A DNA stretch of 64,000 nucleotides, taken from contig JBEVXD010000006.1 of NCBI GenBank assembly GCA_040506275.1, positions 62,001 to 126,000 on the forward strand, read 5' to 3'. The notes under the pieces are model-generated. The model was not told where the DNA came from. It saw only the letters and a list, made by a program, of their open reading frames with translations, and ran no database searches. The translations under genes and the position numbers were made by a program. Shown piece by piece: positions 1 to 8,627 of the stretch (its first letter is position 1; every line of letters begins with the position of its first letter). Origin of the DNA: Thiodiazotropha sp040506275. GTDB lineage: Bacteria; Pseudomonadota; Gammaproteobacteria; Chromatiales; Chromatiaceae.

Positions 1-1
1 C

Positions 2-286
2 GGGAGTGACTCCTTTAAAAAAGCTGAAGCGGTATTTTGTGCAGACGACCGAAATGAGGCTATGACACGTTCCAAGGCGGGAGAGGATGTCGACTCTAAG
101 AGTTGTGACAATCCGGTGCTGAGCCATTTTGAACTGGGTAAGCTATTAGGTGTAACGGGAACTCCAGCGATTTTTCTGGAGAGTGGTGACATGTTGCCCG
201 GTTATATCCCGGCTAAAAAGATGAGTACGATTCTAGGCAAGTTGGACATGGAACTTGCTGCACAGAGCAAGACCGAAGCTCGGTAA
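2..286 (+). CDS. dsbC: Thiol:disulfide interchange protein DsbC, C-terminal part
   Basis: The frame is open from the left window edge to a TAA at 284, giving the last 94 residues of a periplasmic disulfide isomerase. The tail holds the family's second cysteine pair (FCADD and SCDNP) and the cis-proline loop GTPAIF, followed by the LPGY segment expected near the DsbC C-terminus. The CxxC active site and the dimerisation domain lie outside the window. DsbC reshuffles wrong disulfides in secreted proteins, which fits a genome with many multiheme cytochromes. The ATG at 62 is internal, not the start. Confidence 0.9.
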   Translation, partial: GSDSFKKAEAVFCADDRNEAMTRSKAGEDVDSKSCDNPVLSHFELGKLLGVTGTPAIFLESGDMLPGYIPAKKMSTILGKLDMELAAQSKTEAR

Positions 287-314
287 CCACAGGGTTTGGG
301 GTATTGATACAGTG

Positions 315-340
315 AATTGTCCCGACATTCGGGACAATTT
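315..340 (+). terminator. Hairpin after dsbC
   Basis: An 11-bp perfect stem (AATTGTCCCGA / TCGGGACAATT) closes on a 3-nt CAT loop, 29 bases after the dsbC stop. The following T tract is short, so intrinsic termination is plausible but not certain. Confidence 0.5.
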
Positions 341-348
341 CAATCATC

Positions 349-369
349 TATTAAGGTGCCGGGTTAATT
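349..369. repeat. Solo end of the TTAAGGTGCCGGGTTAA element
   Basis: The core TTAAGGTGCCGGGTTAAT matches the right terminal repeat of the elements at 33525-33716 and 43993-44435. No matching left end is seen nearby, so this is a solitary end. The rest of 370-640 holds no convincing gene; a 62-codon minus-strand reading frame there has no recognisable content. Confidence 0.6.
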
Positions 370-649
370 AAGAGTCAGGAAATCCCTTTATAGCTAGTGT
401 TTAACAGATCGACAATTCTATTCTGCCGATTCAAGCTGCAAGGGCACCTAACGCATGGAGAGCAATACTGAAACTGTCCGTTTTGGTGATAGGGTGCTGA
501 TTCATGACTTAGTTTGGGCTTTCTAAGCAGCTGGTTTTTTTCTACCATTTTTAGGCAATACATAGACTACTTTCCGTTTCTGTGAAAAATTGCCTTCCCT
601 TCCATTCATTCATTGACTTTAATCAATAAAATGCGGACCAGGAGCGAGC

Positions 650-1399
650 TTGATTATAGAAGTAGCAATGCGTACCGATAAAGGAGTGGTACGAGAGCAA
701 AACGAAGACGCAATTGGCGGTGATCCAGATTCAGGTCTGCTGATACTCGCTGATGGCATGGGGGGGGCCAACGCAGGCGAAGTCGCCAGCGGATTGGCTG
801 TGGATCTTCTAATAGGCCAGCTTATTGGTAGTCAGGAGAGTGATGCCGAGTCAGAAAGGCCTGCAATTCGTGAGGCGATACTGGCTGTCAATCAGGCGAT
901 ACTGGAATTGGCTCAGCAAGTACCTGATTACCAGGGAATGGGGACTACACTCGTAGTGGGTTGGTTTACCGAAAGTTGTTTAAGCTATGCCCATGTCGGT
1001 GATTCACGGCTCTATAGATTGCGGGATGGCAGCTTTAAGCAGTTGACGAAAGACCATACGTTAATTCAGGAAATGGTTAACCTTGGCGATTTTGCCAGCA
1101 TGGAAGAGGCTCTGATGGCGGGTGTTCCCACAAATGTACTATCCAGAGCTTTGGGTTCTGAGCCAGAGGTTGAGGTCGACCTTGCCGATTGTAGAGTAGA
1201 GCAGGGGGATATCTATCTGTTTTGTTCTGATGGGCTGACTGGCATGGTGACGGATGATGAAATGCAAAGTATTCTAGAAAACAAAAAACTGGATCTAAAT
1301 CAGCAGGTTGATGAGTTGGTCGACTTTGCCTGTCGTTGTGGCGGTATAGACAATATCTCGGTGATATTGGCACAGCCAATGGTCAGCAATGATGAATGA
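650..1399 (+). CDS. PP2C-family protein serine/threonine phosphatase
   Basis: 249 residues covering a whole PPM/PP2C catalytic domain of the bacterial Stp1/PrpC type. The metal-binding motifs are visible in order: RTDKGVVREQNEDA, LADGMGGANAGE, GMGTTLV, AHVGDSRLYR, LTKDHT, SRALG, CSDGLTGMV and GGIDNISV. It should remove phosphate from Ser/Thr residues using two Mn/Mg ions. The start is taken as TTG at 650 because GGAG lies about 8 bases upstream; an ATG at 668 is the alternative. It is followed after 38 bases by an FHA protein, a pairing often seen in Ser/Thr phospho-signalling, but no kinase is present here. Confidence 0.9.
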   Translation: MIIEVAMRTDKGVVREQNEDAIGGDPDSGLLILADGMGGANAGEVASGLAVDLLIGQLIGSQESDAESERPAIREAILAVNQAILELAQQVPDYQGMGTTLVVGWFTESCLSYAHVGDSRLYRLRDGSFKQLTKDHTLIQEMVNLGDFASMEEALMAGVPTNVLSRALGSEPEVEVDLADCRVEQGDIYLFCSDGLTGMVTDDEMQSILENKKLDLNQQVDELVDFACRCGGIDNISVILAQPMVSNDE

Positions 1400-1437
1400 T
1401 GCTTTAGTGATGATTGTATATCTGGGTAGATGACAGT

Positions 1438-2220
1438 ATGGAAAAACTCGTAGTTCTGAGTGACGATGAGACACCGCAAGAGTTCCCGCTTGTTGAGAAA
1501 CGTTTTTTAATTGGACGAGATGGAACCTGTGATATCTGTCTTGGTGATCGGTCTGTCAGTCGCCATCATGCAACGCTTTCCCGCGTTTTTCGGGGTTTTT
1601 CCATTGAAGATGAGGGGAGCACCAACGGCACTCGTGTGAATGGCAATGTCGTGACCAAGCGTTTCCTCAAGCATGGTGACTTGATTGAGATCGGTAAATA
1701 CAACCTGCGCTATATTGCACAACTACCCCATCATGAAATGGAACCGGATGATCCTGATCGTACGGTCGTTATTAAGCCGGTCAGCCAGCCCGCACCTAAA
1801 CCTGTAGAGCCAAGCATACACAAACAACCAACACCAGCCTCTGACCACATTATGCCCTTTTCAAACAGATCCGAGGTGACACCCCCGGCCAAGCCTCAAG
1901 TGAGGATTGCTCAAGAGGCACCAAAGCCGTCAAAAGAAGCAAACACCGATTCCGCGCAAGTTATGACTGCTAAAGTACGCTTTCTGGATGGTGATTATAA
2001 AGGTGAGGAACGGGTAATTGATCGCTCCTTTTTCAGTGTTGGTAAACCAGGTGGAGATCTCGTATTGATCAACAAGCGCCACAATGGTTATTTCCTGCTT
2101 AAGGTAGGCGGCGATAACATACCTATGATCAATGGAAAGCCCATACGAGCTGGTGGTGTTGCGCTGCAAAGCGGTGATCGAATTACGTTGGGGGATCTAA
2201 ACCTGGAATACCAAGAGTAG
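1438..2220 (+). CDS. FHA domain protein
   Basis: About 260 residues. The N-terminal FHA domain (roughly residues 15-90) shows the phosphothreonine-binding core: FLIGRDGTCDICL, SVSRHHATL and GSTNGTRVNG. A proline/lysine-rich linker (roughly 100-175) leads to a second beta-rich segment resembling a degenerate FHA fold (DGDYKGEERVIDRSFFSVGK, then a GDRITLGDLNLEY ending). It probably binds the substrate of the adjacent PP2C phosphatase, or is controlled by it. ATG 1438 is preferred; a TTG at 1414 would add eight residues, and neither has a strong ribosome-binding site. Confidence 0.85.
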   Translation: MEKLVVLSDDETPQEFPLVEKRFLIGRDGTCDICLGDRSVSRHHATLSRVFRGFSIEDEGSTNGTRVNGNVVTKRFLKHGDLIEIGKYNLRYIAQLPHHEMEPDDPDRTVVIKPVSQPAPKPVEPSIHKQPTPASDHIMPFSNRSEVTPPAKPQVRIAQEAPKPSKEANTDSAQVMTAKVRFLDGDYKGEERVIDRSFFSVGKPGGDLVLINKRHNGYFLLKVGGDNIPMINGKPIRAGGVALQSGDRITLGDLNLEYQE

Positions 2221-2564
2221 ATTTTACTACTTGGATACCATCTGAATTTCTGAGCAGACTTCACCGATCCATGTCATTCGTCCATATGCGGAAATCCAGA
2301 TGGGCCAGTCAATGACCCGATGGTCGGCCTCCTCACTCTCAACAAAGGGTGCTCTATTCCTATCAGGTTCGGATATACAACCATCAAGTTTGGGAATGAG
2401 ATGACAAGGTATGTTCATCACAGTCCCACAAATTCCCAGCTTCAAGAGATGGTTTCAAAACAAGCCTGACTCACAGGGTGGTGCCCAGCTCCACCAATAA
2501 CTGTAATGAGTAACCTCAACTGATTACATAGGAAGCAGCGTGATGGGATTCAATCGATGCAGAA

Positions 2565-3002
2565 CTACCGGGACCCACGCGACGTATATCGATAATCACT
2601 GCTCAACAGGGAAGTAAGCCTCATACAGGATGCAAAATCGGTAGTGTTTTCGAGAATGCCATGCATGATTACGCCTTCCAGTAAATCCTTTCCATCCCAG
2701 TTGGGATGGATCAAATCGGTTAAAAACCTGTTCTCTTTCGGTTGAAGTTGCTCAAATGAAAGGGCTGAGCCGCAACGATTATAACGGGTTACCCGCGCTG
2801 CCAGATGCAAAGTCTCGGGTTGTCCAGGTTTTCTGAATATCACTCTATAAGGTTCATTGAGTTTTGAACCTGCTAACGAGGTGACAAAAATCCCAGATTT
2901 GCTGATATCGGTAATAACCCGGACTTGCTCAACGCCATTGGTCATGGAGACCAGGGTCACTTGAAATGATGTCTTTGTTCTTGGTGTTTTTCTCGCATCC
3001 AT
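2565..3002 (-). CDS. PilZ domain protein
   Basis: 145 residues. The start carries an RxxxR-type motif (RKTPR) and about 25 residues later D-x-S-x-x-G (DISKSG), the two c-di-GMP contact motifs of PilZ domains, followed by the beta-barrel strands. The last 40 or so residues are unassigned. It is a probable c-di-GMP receptor; a GGDEF cyclase with an RxxD inhibitory site lies at 39430-40866. It stands alone on the minus strand with no operon partner. Confidence 0.8.
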   Translation of the reverse strand: MDARKTPRTKTSFQVTLVSMTNGVEQVRVITDISKSGIFVTSLAGSKLNEPYRVIFRKPGQPETLHLAARVTRYNRCGSALSFEQLQPKENRFLTDLIHPNWDGKDLLEGVIMHGILENTTDFASCMRLTSLLSSDYRYTSRGSR

Positions 3003-3233
3003 TGACGTGACTCCGTAATAAAAGTGTCACATTTCAATGTAGGTGTCGGAATGGTTGTTGGATATGCAGGAAAATACTGGTAATTATTAGGGTTTACCGT
3101 ATGAAAGCCTTTTCAAGCCAAGGGCTGCGACCTTAGTGCTCCCGGAGAAGGGGAGCTTATCAGGCCGGATAAGTCTAGATCATGTTTTCTTCCCACATCA
3201 TCGATTAACTAAACGGCCTGCAGCGAAAAAATC

Positions 3234-3443
3234 TCAATCTTTCAGACGAAATCCAATATTGATGGTAACCTGCCAATGAGAGACCTGCCCATCCTCTATG
3301 TGACCTCGGGTCTCCACCACCTCAAACCAGTTCATGTTGCTGATAGTTTCTCCTGCCCTTGCGATGGCATTACGAATAGCATCATCTGTACTGGTTTGGG
3401 AAGAACCGACTAACTGAATCTTTTTGTAGACATGGTCACTCAT
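3234..3443 (-). CDS. Dodecin family flavin-binding protein
   Basis: 69 residues, the normal dodecin length. VYKKIQLVGSS, the DDAIRNAIARA helix, WFEVVETRG and the HWQVTINIGFRL strand are all present. Dodecins form hollow dodecamers that store or buffer riboflavin/FMN; the Trp in the WFEV strand stacks on the isoalloxazine ring. ATG 3443 has GAGG about 7 bases upstream; the TTG three bases earlier is less likely. It lies downstream of mutS on the same strand. Confidence 0.9.
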   Translation of the reverse strand: MSDHVYKKIQLVGSSQTSTDDAIRNAIARAGETISNMNWFEVVETRGHIEDGQVSHWQVTINIGFRLKD

Positions 3444-3502
3444 CAAACACCTCGATAAATATTTGTTGTTAATAGGGAGTTGATCCCTTGTGAGGAACTC
3501 TT

Positions 3503-6076
3503 TTACTCACCCAGCTTGTCTTTTAAATGGTAGAGCTGCTCTAACGCCTGGCGGGGTGATAATTCATCTGGATCGATCTGCTCCAGCAAGCGCTCCACTT
3601 CAGATGCTTCCGGCTTCTCAGCAGAGATATCAAACAGCGGAAGTTGGCTCTGTTGCTGCTCCGCATGTCGTTGAGCACTGGCCTCCAACTCCCTCAGGCG
3701 TTGCCGGGCTTTCTTGATCACAGTTTTAGGTACACCTGCCAGAGTTGCAACCTGTAAGCCATAACTCTGATTTGCCGGTCCCTCTCTTACAGCATGAAGG
3801 AAGACGATGGAGTCACCGTGTTCTACCGCATCAAGATGGAGATTGGCTATCCCCGGATATTCATCCGGCAAGGTAGTGAGTTCAAAGTAGTGGGTCGCAA
3901 AGAGGGTGAAAGCGCGTAAATAAGTTGCCAGTTCAACAGCGCAGGCCCAGGCCAGGGAGAGGCCGTCGAAAGTGGAAGTGCCACGACCGACTTCATCCAT
4001 CAATACCAGACTCTGCTCTGTGGCATTGTGAAGAATATTGGCTGTCTCCTCCATCTCCACCATGAAGGTAGAACGTCCACCCGCCAGATCATCAGAAGCA
4101 CCGATGCGGGAGAAGATACGATCGACAGGGCCTAGGTGAGCAGAAGCGGCAGGTACAAAACTACCCGCATAAGCGAGCAGAGTGATGATGGCTATCTGTC
4201 GCATGAAAGTTGATTTACCACCCATGTTGGGGCCGGTAATGATCAACATACGTTGCTGTTGATTGAGGGTTACACTATTAGCCACAAATGGATTCTGGCT
4301 GACCTGCTCCACAACCGGATGGCGACCATCAACGATCTGCAGACCGGGCTCCTCCACCAGTTCGGGGCGTACCAGGTTGAGGCTTTGGGCCCGCTCAGCC
4401 AAATTACATAATACATCCAGGTGGGATAGACCCTCTGCACACTGCTGCATGTCGGTAAGGGATTCACACAACTGTTCGAGCAGCTGCTCATAGAGCATCT
4501 TCTCTCTGGCAAGAGAGCGCTCTCTTGCGCTCAACACCTGATCCTCAAACTTCTTCAGTTCCGGTGTGATGAAGCGCTCAGCGCCTTTTAGGGTTTGACG
4601 TCGGACATAGTCATCAGGGGCCTTGTCCGATTGACTGCGACTGATCTCTATATAGTAGCCATGTACCCGGTTATAGCTGACCTTGAGCGTGGCAATACCG
4701 GTTCTTTCCCGCTCACGGGTCTCCAGGTCGAGTAGAAACTGATCGGCATTTTGTGACAGTGACCTTAACTCATCCAGCTCTTGATCATACCCTTCCGCAA
4801 GAACCCCTCCATCACGGATCAGCATCGGTGGTTGTTCAATGACCGCTTGTTGCAGCAGCTTATGCAGTTGCGGATGCTCACCAATCTCCATCGAAAGAGA
4901 GCGGGTCAGGGGGCTGTCGAGACGTTCAAGCAGTGGATGAAGCTGAGGCAAGGCCCCAAAGGCATCACGCAGAGTGGCCAGATCTCTGGGTCGGGCACTT
5001 TTCAGTGCAACCCGGGCCAGGATGCGTTCAATATCCCCGATACCCTGCAGGATCTCTTGAAGGTCAATATGTAGACCGGACTCCATCAATGCTTGAATGG
5101 TAGTGTGTCGATTGGCTACTGTCTCACGCTCTCGTTGAGGCTGACTGATCCAGCGTTTTAGCTTGCGACTTCCCATAGCGGTTACGGTTCGGTCCATTAT
5201 CCCGGCCAGGGTATGTTGTGGTTGTCCGCTCAAGGAGTGGATCAGTTCAAGATTACGCCGTGTGGCTACATCGATGATGACACTGTTTTCTCTATGCTCC
5301 ACCTGCAGACCCCGAATGTGGGGGAGTGCACCGAACTGTGTCTCCTCAACATACTGCAGCAGACAACCTGCAGCGCCAACAGCCAGGGGTTGGTCCTGGC
5401 AGCCGAAGCCACCCAGATCCCGGGTGCCGAATTGTCGGGTCAGTAGTTGTTCAGCGGAATCGAAATCGAAGTGCCAGATCGGTCGACGGGTAATGCCGCA
5501 GTTCAGGTTAACGGTCTCAGGTAGGGTGGAATCCTCTTCCAGTAGAACCTCTGCGGGACTGAGACGCTCTAGTTCGCCACTTAAAGCTTCCAGGTTTGTC
5601 ACTTGCTGAACAGTAAATCGACCACTGGCCAGATCCAATGCAGCGAGACCGAGTCCCTCTTCATGTTCGTTTACCGCAACCAAAAGATTTTCACGCCGCT
5701 CTTCGAGCAGGGCTTCATCGGTGAGGGTGCCAGGGGTGACGATACGCACCACCTTACGCTCAACCGGACCTTTGGAAGTTGCCGGGTCGCCTATCTGTTC
5801 GCAAATCGCAATGGACTCACCCTGTTTTACCAGGCGGGCCAGGTAGCCTTCTGCGGCATGGTAGGGGACACCCGCCATAGGAATGGGTTTGCCCGCCGAA
5901 GTTCCTCGCTTGGTAAGGGTGATGTCGAGCAGCCGCGATGCCTTCTCCGCATCGGAAAAGAAAAGCTCGTAAAAATCCCCCATACGGTAAAAGACCAGCA
6001 TGTTGGGATGCTCCCCCTTGATGCGGAGATATTGTTGCATCATCGGGGTATGTTGAGATGTAGAGGCTTTGGCCAT
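3503..6076 (-). CDS. mutS: DNA mismatch repair protein MutS
   Basis: 857 residues, the standard length for gammaproteobacterial MutS. The mismatch-reading Phe-x-Glu motif is at residues 35-37 (MGDFYELF), followed by the connector, lever and clamp regions. The ATPase has Walker A GPNMGGKST near residue 615 and Walker B LVLMDEVGRGTSTFDG near 690. A short C-terminal dimer/tetramer tail ends the protein. It recognises mispairs and small loops and recruits MutL. In many gammaproteobacteria mutS lies close to recA/pncC; here about 15 kb of other genes separate them. Confidence 0.98.
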   Translation of the reverse strand: MAKASTSQHTPMMQQYLRIKGEHPNMLVFYRMGDFYELFFSDAEKASRLLDITLTKRGTSAGKPIPMAGVPYHAAEGYLARLVKQGESIAICEQIGDPATSKGPVERKVVRIVTPGTLTDEALLEERRENLLVAVNEHEEGLGLAALDLASGRFTVQQVTNLEALSGELERLSPAEVLLEEDSTLPETVNLNCGITRRPIWHFDFDSAEQLLTRQFGTRDLGGFGCQDQPLAVGAAGCLLQYVEETQFGALPHIRGLQVEHRENSVIIDVATRRNLELIHSLSGQPQHTLAGIMDRTVTAMGSRKLKRWISQPQRERETVANRHTTIQALMESGLHIDLQEILQGIGDIERILARVALKSARPRDLATLRDAFGALPQLHPLLERLDSPLTRSLSMEIGEHPQLHKLLQQAVIEQPPMLIRDGGVLAEGYDQELDELRSLSQNADQFLLDLETRERERTGIATLKVSYNRVHGYYIEISRSQSDKAPDDYVRRQTLKGAERFITPELKKFEDQVLSARERSLAREKMLYEQLLEQLCESLTDMQQCAEGLSHLDVLCNLAERAQSLNLVRPELVEEPGLQIVDGRHPVVEQVSQNPFVANSVTLNQQQRMLIITGPNMGGKSTFMRQIAIITLLAYAGSFVPAASAHLGPVDRIFSRIGASDDLAGGRSTFMVEMEETANILHNATEQSLVLMDEVGRGTSTFDGLSLAWACAVELATYLRAFTLFATHYFELTTLPDEYPGIANLHLDAVEHGDSIVFLHAVREGPANQSYGLQVATLAGVPKTVIKKARQRLRELEASAQRHAEQQQSQLPLFDISAEKPEASEVERLLEQIDPDELSPRQALEQLYHLKDKLGE

Positions 6077-6091
6077 CAGTTGGGATAGTAT

Positions 6092-6373
6092 CTATTCAAA
6101 GGTGTAGTGTTTTTCCACATCTTTGAGGATCTCCCAGGTGCACTTCATTCCAGCAGGAAAGGTCACCAGATCACCTCGCTTGAACTCCTGAGGTTCTCCC
6201 CCCTCAGGTGTAACGATGACCTTACCGCGCAGGAAATAGCAGACTTCGGTCTGATCATAGGTCCAATCGAAGGTAGAGACCTCTTTGCTCCAGATTGGCC
6301 AGTCATAAACCCCCTGGATCTCCAGTTTCATGGAGGATGGGCGGTGCTCGCAGTGTATTTTCTGTTCGGTCAT
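6092..6373 (-). CDS. Small cupin-domain protein
   Basis: 93 residues from the ATG at 6373. A single cupin barrel is apparent: WTYDQTEVCYFLRGKV followed by FKRGDLVTFPAGMKCTWEI, the pattern of the EutQ-like/DUF861 cupins that keep only part of the metal-binding set. The substrate is unknown. An in-frame start at 6478 would add 35 residues of non-cupin character and is rejected. It lies 16 bases before mutS and 114 bases after the reverse transcriptase, all on the minus strand. Confidence 0.75.
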   Translation of the reverse strand: MTEQKIHCEHRPSSMKLEIQGVYDWPIWSKEVSTFDWTYDQTEVCYFLRGKVIVTPEGGEPQEFKRGDLVTFPAGMKCTWEILKDVEKHYTFE

Positions 6374-6487
6374 GGTGTCATTCGATAGGGTTATTGTGTG
6401 ACGGCGAAAATCAGATCGGTGAGTGTAACCTGAAAGCGTTATCAGGTTAACGACTGGTTTCAGAATGTTGACAATCAAGTGAGTTAT

Positions 6488-7828
6488 TCAAGAGGTTGCG
6501 ATCCTGTTATCTGGCCAAACAATCTGCTGCCATAGGCAATTCAAACGTGCTCCTCTTTCAGGGTTGAGCCAGGTGGCGTAAGCGATTTTTCCCGCCAGGT
6601 GAGATTTGAAATCAACCATATCATGCCGGTTTTGGCTCTCTGGTCCAAATCGTACACAGTTATAGAGTATGGCTTTCAGACGGTCATACTCCTGGCGGGA
6701 GAGGTTAGATTTTTTATTGACAACCATCCCCGCCAGTCGCTGGGACTGGGCCTGGGAGCGCAAAAGGGTTTTACGATGATTGATCCTGAATCCCTCCTCC
6801 AGGGCAATGGCACCGATGACTGTCTGTAGATAGGGAGCAAGCCCAATCAACTCTTTTGAACCAGAGAAGGCTAGATCATCAGCATAGCGGCTGTAGTTGA
6901 GACCAAATCGATCAGCGAGCCCGGAGAGTCGACAGTCGAGTCCCCAGGCACACAGATTGGCGATAGCTGGAGAGCTAGGTGCACCTTGGGGAAGATGCTT
7001 GCCGGAGAGACGCCTCTGGTTTTCCCAGGGTAACTGCTCGTACACCGCCCCCGCCAAAGAGGCAGAGGTTACATGGGTGCAGAGCCCCTGCAACAGGTGA
7101 GCGACGCCCTGCGGGTAACCCAGTCGCTTGAAGGTCGCACCAATGCGTGGAATGGGAACTGAATGAAAGAAATCCTTCAGATCCATACGCATAACCGCAT
7201 ACTTGTCCAGATGTTGTGCGGTATAGGTCAGACATGAACGCCCACGGGTAAAACCATGGGCAGAGGGGTGGGGCGGTACCTGGTTCAGTATCTCCTTGAG
7301 GATCTGCCGCTGCATGGCTTTTAATCGTCTCTTGGGTATTTCGATCAACCTTGCTTCACCAGATCTCTTTCTAACCCACCGATAGCGGTAGTGATGAAGT
7401 TTTGGTTCTGTGATGTTGCCCTGTCTGCCTTCCCGATCGGCAAACCAGGCCAGCTCTTCATTGGAGAGTCCCAGCCAAATCCGAACATCGTGCCAGCTGG
7501 CCAATTGGGGTAGGGGAAGGGTGATCATGCGCTCGGGTAATGACCCCATGGCTGGGGAGTCGAGCAATATTCTTGGGTCTTTTTTCTGGTCTAGTGATTC
7601 ATAGAATCGACACAACTGCTTATCGGTGCGTAGGAAATCGAAAAGCAGCTTAGTTGACGGAGGTAAGCCGGTGTCGAATTGGAACAGCAGACGTGCGGCT
7701 AGTTTGTGAGCATCGACAAAGCCATCACCGAGAGAGCGATTGATTCGATCAGCGAGGGCTGTTTGCTGCCAGATACCATCCTTGATGGAGAGGCCAAAAA
7801 GCCTGACAAATTTTTTGAAGCTCGACAA
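6488..7828 (-). CDS. Retron-type reverse transcriptase with long N-terminal region
   Basis: 446 residues. The catalytic core begins near residue 150 with the fingers motif HYRYRWVRKRSGEARLIEIP and continues through AHGFTRGRS, MRMDLKDFFHSV (first catalytic Asp), PQGAPSSPAIANL and Y-A-D-D at residues 315-318 (YSRYADDLAFSG). The C-terminal LAGMVVNKKSN sits where retron RTs have the VTG motif, so the canonical VTG is altered, and I could not find a clear NAxxH motif. The first 150 residues are not a domain I recognise; a long N-terminal region recalls myxobacterial retron RTs (from memory). It starts with TTG 34 bases after a structured RNA locus. No intron maturase domain is visible. Confidence 0.85.
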   Translation of the reverse strand: MSSFKKFVRLFGLSIKDGIWQQTALADRINRSLGDGFVDAHKLAARLLFQFDTGLPPSTKLLFDFLRTDKQLCRFYESLDQKKDPRILLDSPAMGSLPERMITLPLPQLASWHDVRIWLGLSNEELAWFADREGRQGNITEPKLHHYRYRWVRKRSGEARLIEIPKRRLKAMQRQILKEILNQVPPHPSAHGFTRGRSCLTYTAQHLDKYAVMRMDLKDFFHSVPIPRIGATFKRLGYPQGVAHLLQGLCTHVTSASLAGAVYEQLPWENQRRLSGKHLPQGAPSSPAIANLCAWGLDCRLSGLADRFGLNYSRYADDLAFSGSKELIGLAPYLQTVIGAIALEEGFRINHRKTLLRSQAQSQRLAGMVVNKKSNLSRQEYDRLKAILYNCVRFGPESQNRHDMVDFKSHLAGKIAYATWLNPERGARLNCLWQQIVWPDNRIATS

Positions 7829-7862
7829 TTCCTTTCATCCAGTAGTGGACCCTATATGAGGG

Positions 7863-8029
7863 TGCGACCGGCCTCCGACCAATCTCGTAAGGCCGGTACT
7901 GACTTGCGTGGAGCGCAACGACGTACCGGCAATGGAAATGTCACATAATGAACCATCCCCGGGGTTACCCCGGAGAGCTCAACGATTGGGTAAACCCAGT
8001 TCGATGAACCACTCGGAGTGCCGATCGCA
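7863..8029 (-). ncRNA. Putative retron msr-msd RNA
   Basis: On the minus strand a 15-base arm TGCGATCGGCACTCC (8029-8015) is complementary to GGAGGCCGGTCGCA (7876-7863), with one bulged A and one G-U pair. This is the geometry of retron a1/a2 arms, immediately upstream of the RT. Between them lie a small TGGGT/ACCCA hairpin (7987-7998), a GC-rich CCGGGG/CCCCGG hairpin (7959-7973) and a longer interrupted hairpin (7892-7930) with an 8-bp GCCGGTAC/GTACCGGC outer stem and a TTGCG/CGCAA inner stem. Total length is 167 nt. The branching guanosine and the exact msr/msd boundary cannot be fixed by eye. No open reading frame explains the segment. Confidence 0.65.
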
Positions 8030-8034
8030 TGGAT

Positions 8035-8063
8035 ATGTTGGAAAAACGGTGCGCTAAAGTCAA
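8035..8063 (-). promoter_or_regulatory. Sigma-70-like promoter for the retron-like RNA
   Basis: Minus-strand TTGACT (8063-8058), 17 bases, then CAACAT (8040-8035). The -35 matches 5 of 6 consensus bases and the -10 keeps A2, A5 and T6. Transcription would begin about 6-8 bases on, at the first base of the a1 arm, which supports both calls. Confidence 0.45.
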
Positions 8064-8239
8064 TCCGCTTTTTGCCTGGTAAGTTTATTGATCTCTCAAA
8101 CAGGATACTCTTCCGCCGACTTAGGGGATCTCTAAATAACTCTGAACCGAACAGGTTCGGCCACTGGTGACGGCTAGCTAGAGGAGACCAGGAGCTCTTG
8201 TGGTTTGAGAGTCATATCATTCGTGATGCGTGAATAGAA

Positions 8240-8620
8240 TCAACTGACCTTCAGTACAAAAAAAGCAATGACTTCATTGCCGCGTATGATGGCATACCCT
8301 TCAAGGCCAGCGAGTCTTTTCCAGGCCTCCTCGGGTGTCGTAAAATGGATTAAACAATCACCATGTTGGAATTTTTTCTTGAAAGCTAACCATTTTTCAT
8401 GCCTGAAACCAAATGGCTTTTGCGGTACATCGGGATTAAGAGATATCCTCTTCATAGAGTTCTCTTCGATATCTGAAAATTCTTGAGCTTTATTTACAAT
8501 AATCTCTCTTTCTAGTGTTTTTTTAAGTTGCTCTACATTGCAGGATGACGATTCACAGGCAGACGAACAGATCAAAAACCAGGAAGCAATTAATAAAAAG
8601 ACTAAACGTTGTATAGGCAT
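8240..8620 (-). CDS. Putative exported lipoprotein-like protein, candidate immunity protein
   Basis: 126 residues from ATG 8620. It opens with a signal-like segment (MPIQRLVFLLIASWFLICSS) ending at Ala-Cys-Glu-Ser-Ser; the cysteine could be lipidated, although the lipobox is not canonical. The rest is a small soluble domain I do not recognise. It starts 7 bases after the stop of the upstream metalloprotease-like gene, so the two are co-transcribed. A small exported protein directly downstream of a putative toxin suggests an immunity role, but this is inference. The longer frame from 8683 overlaps the upstream gene and is less likely. Confidence 0.55.
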   Translation of the reverse strand: MPIQRLVFLLIASWFLICSSACESSSCNVEQLKKTLEREIIVNKAQEFSDIEENSMKRISLNPDVPQKPFGFRHEKWLAFKKKFQHGDCLIHFTTPEEAWKRLAGLEGYAIIRGNEVIAFFVLKVS

Positions 8621-8627
8621 GATATGG

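Noticed and set aside
375..563. 62-codon minus-strand reading frame
   Set aside because: Begins beside a repeat end and shows no protein-family character.
2227..2445. 72-codon minus-strand reading frame between the FHA and PilZ genes
   Set aside because: No recognisable domain, no clear ribosome-binding site; could be the decayed end of a gene but cannot be supported.
6488..7828. Group II intron maturase
   Set aside because: No maturase (X/En) domain follows the RT core and no intron 3' domain V/VI structure is seen; the upstream paired RNA fits a retron better.
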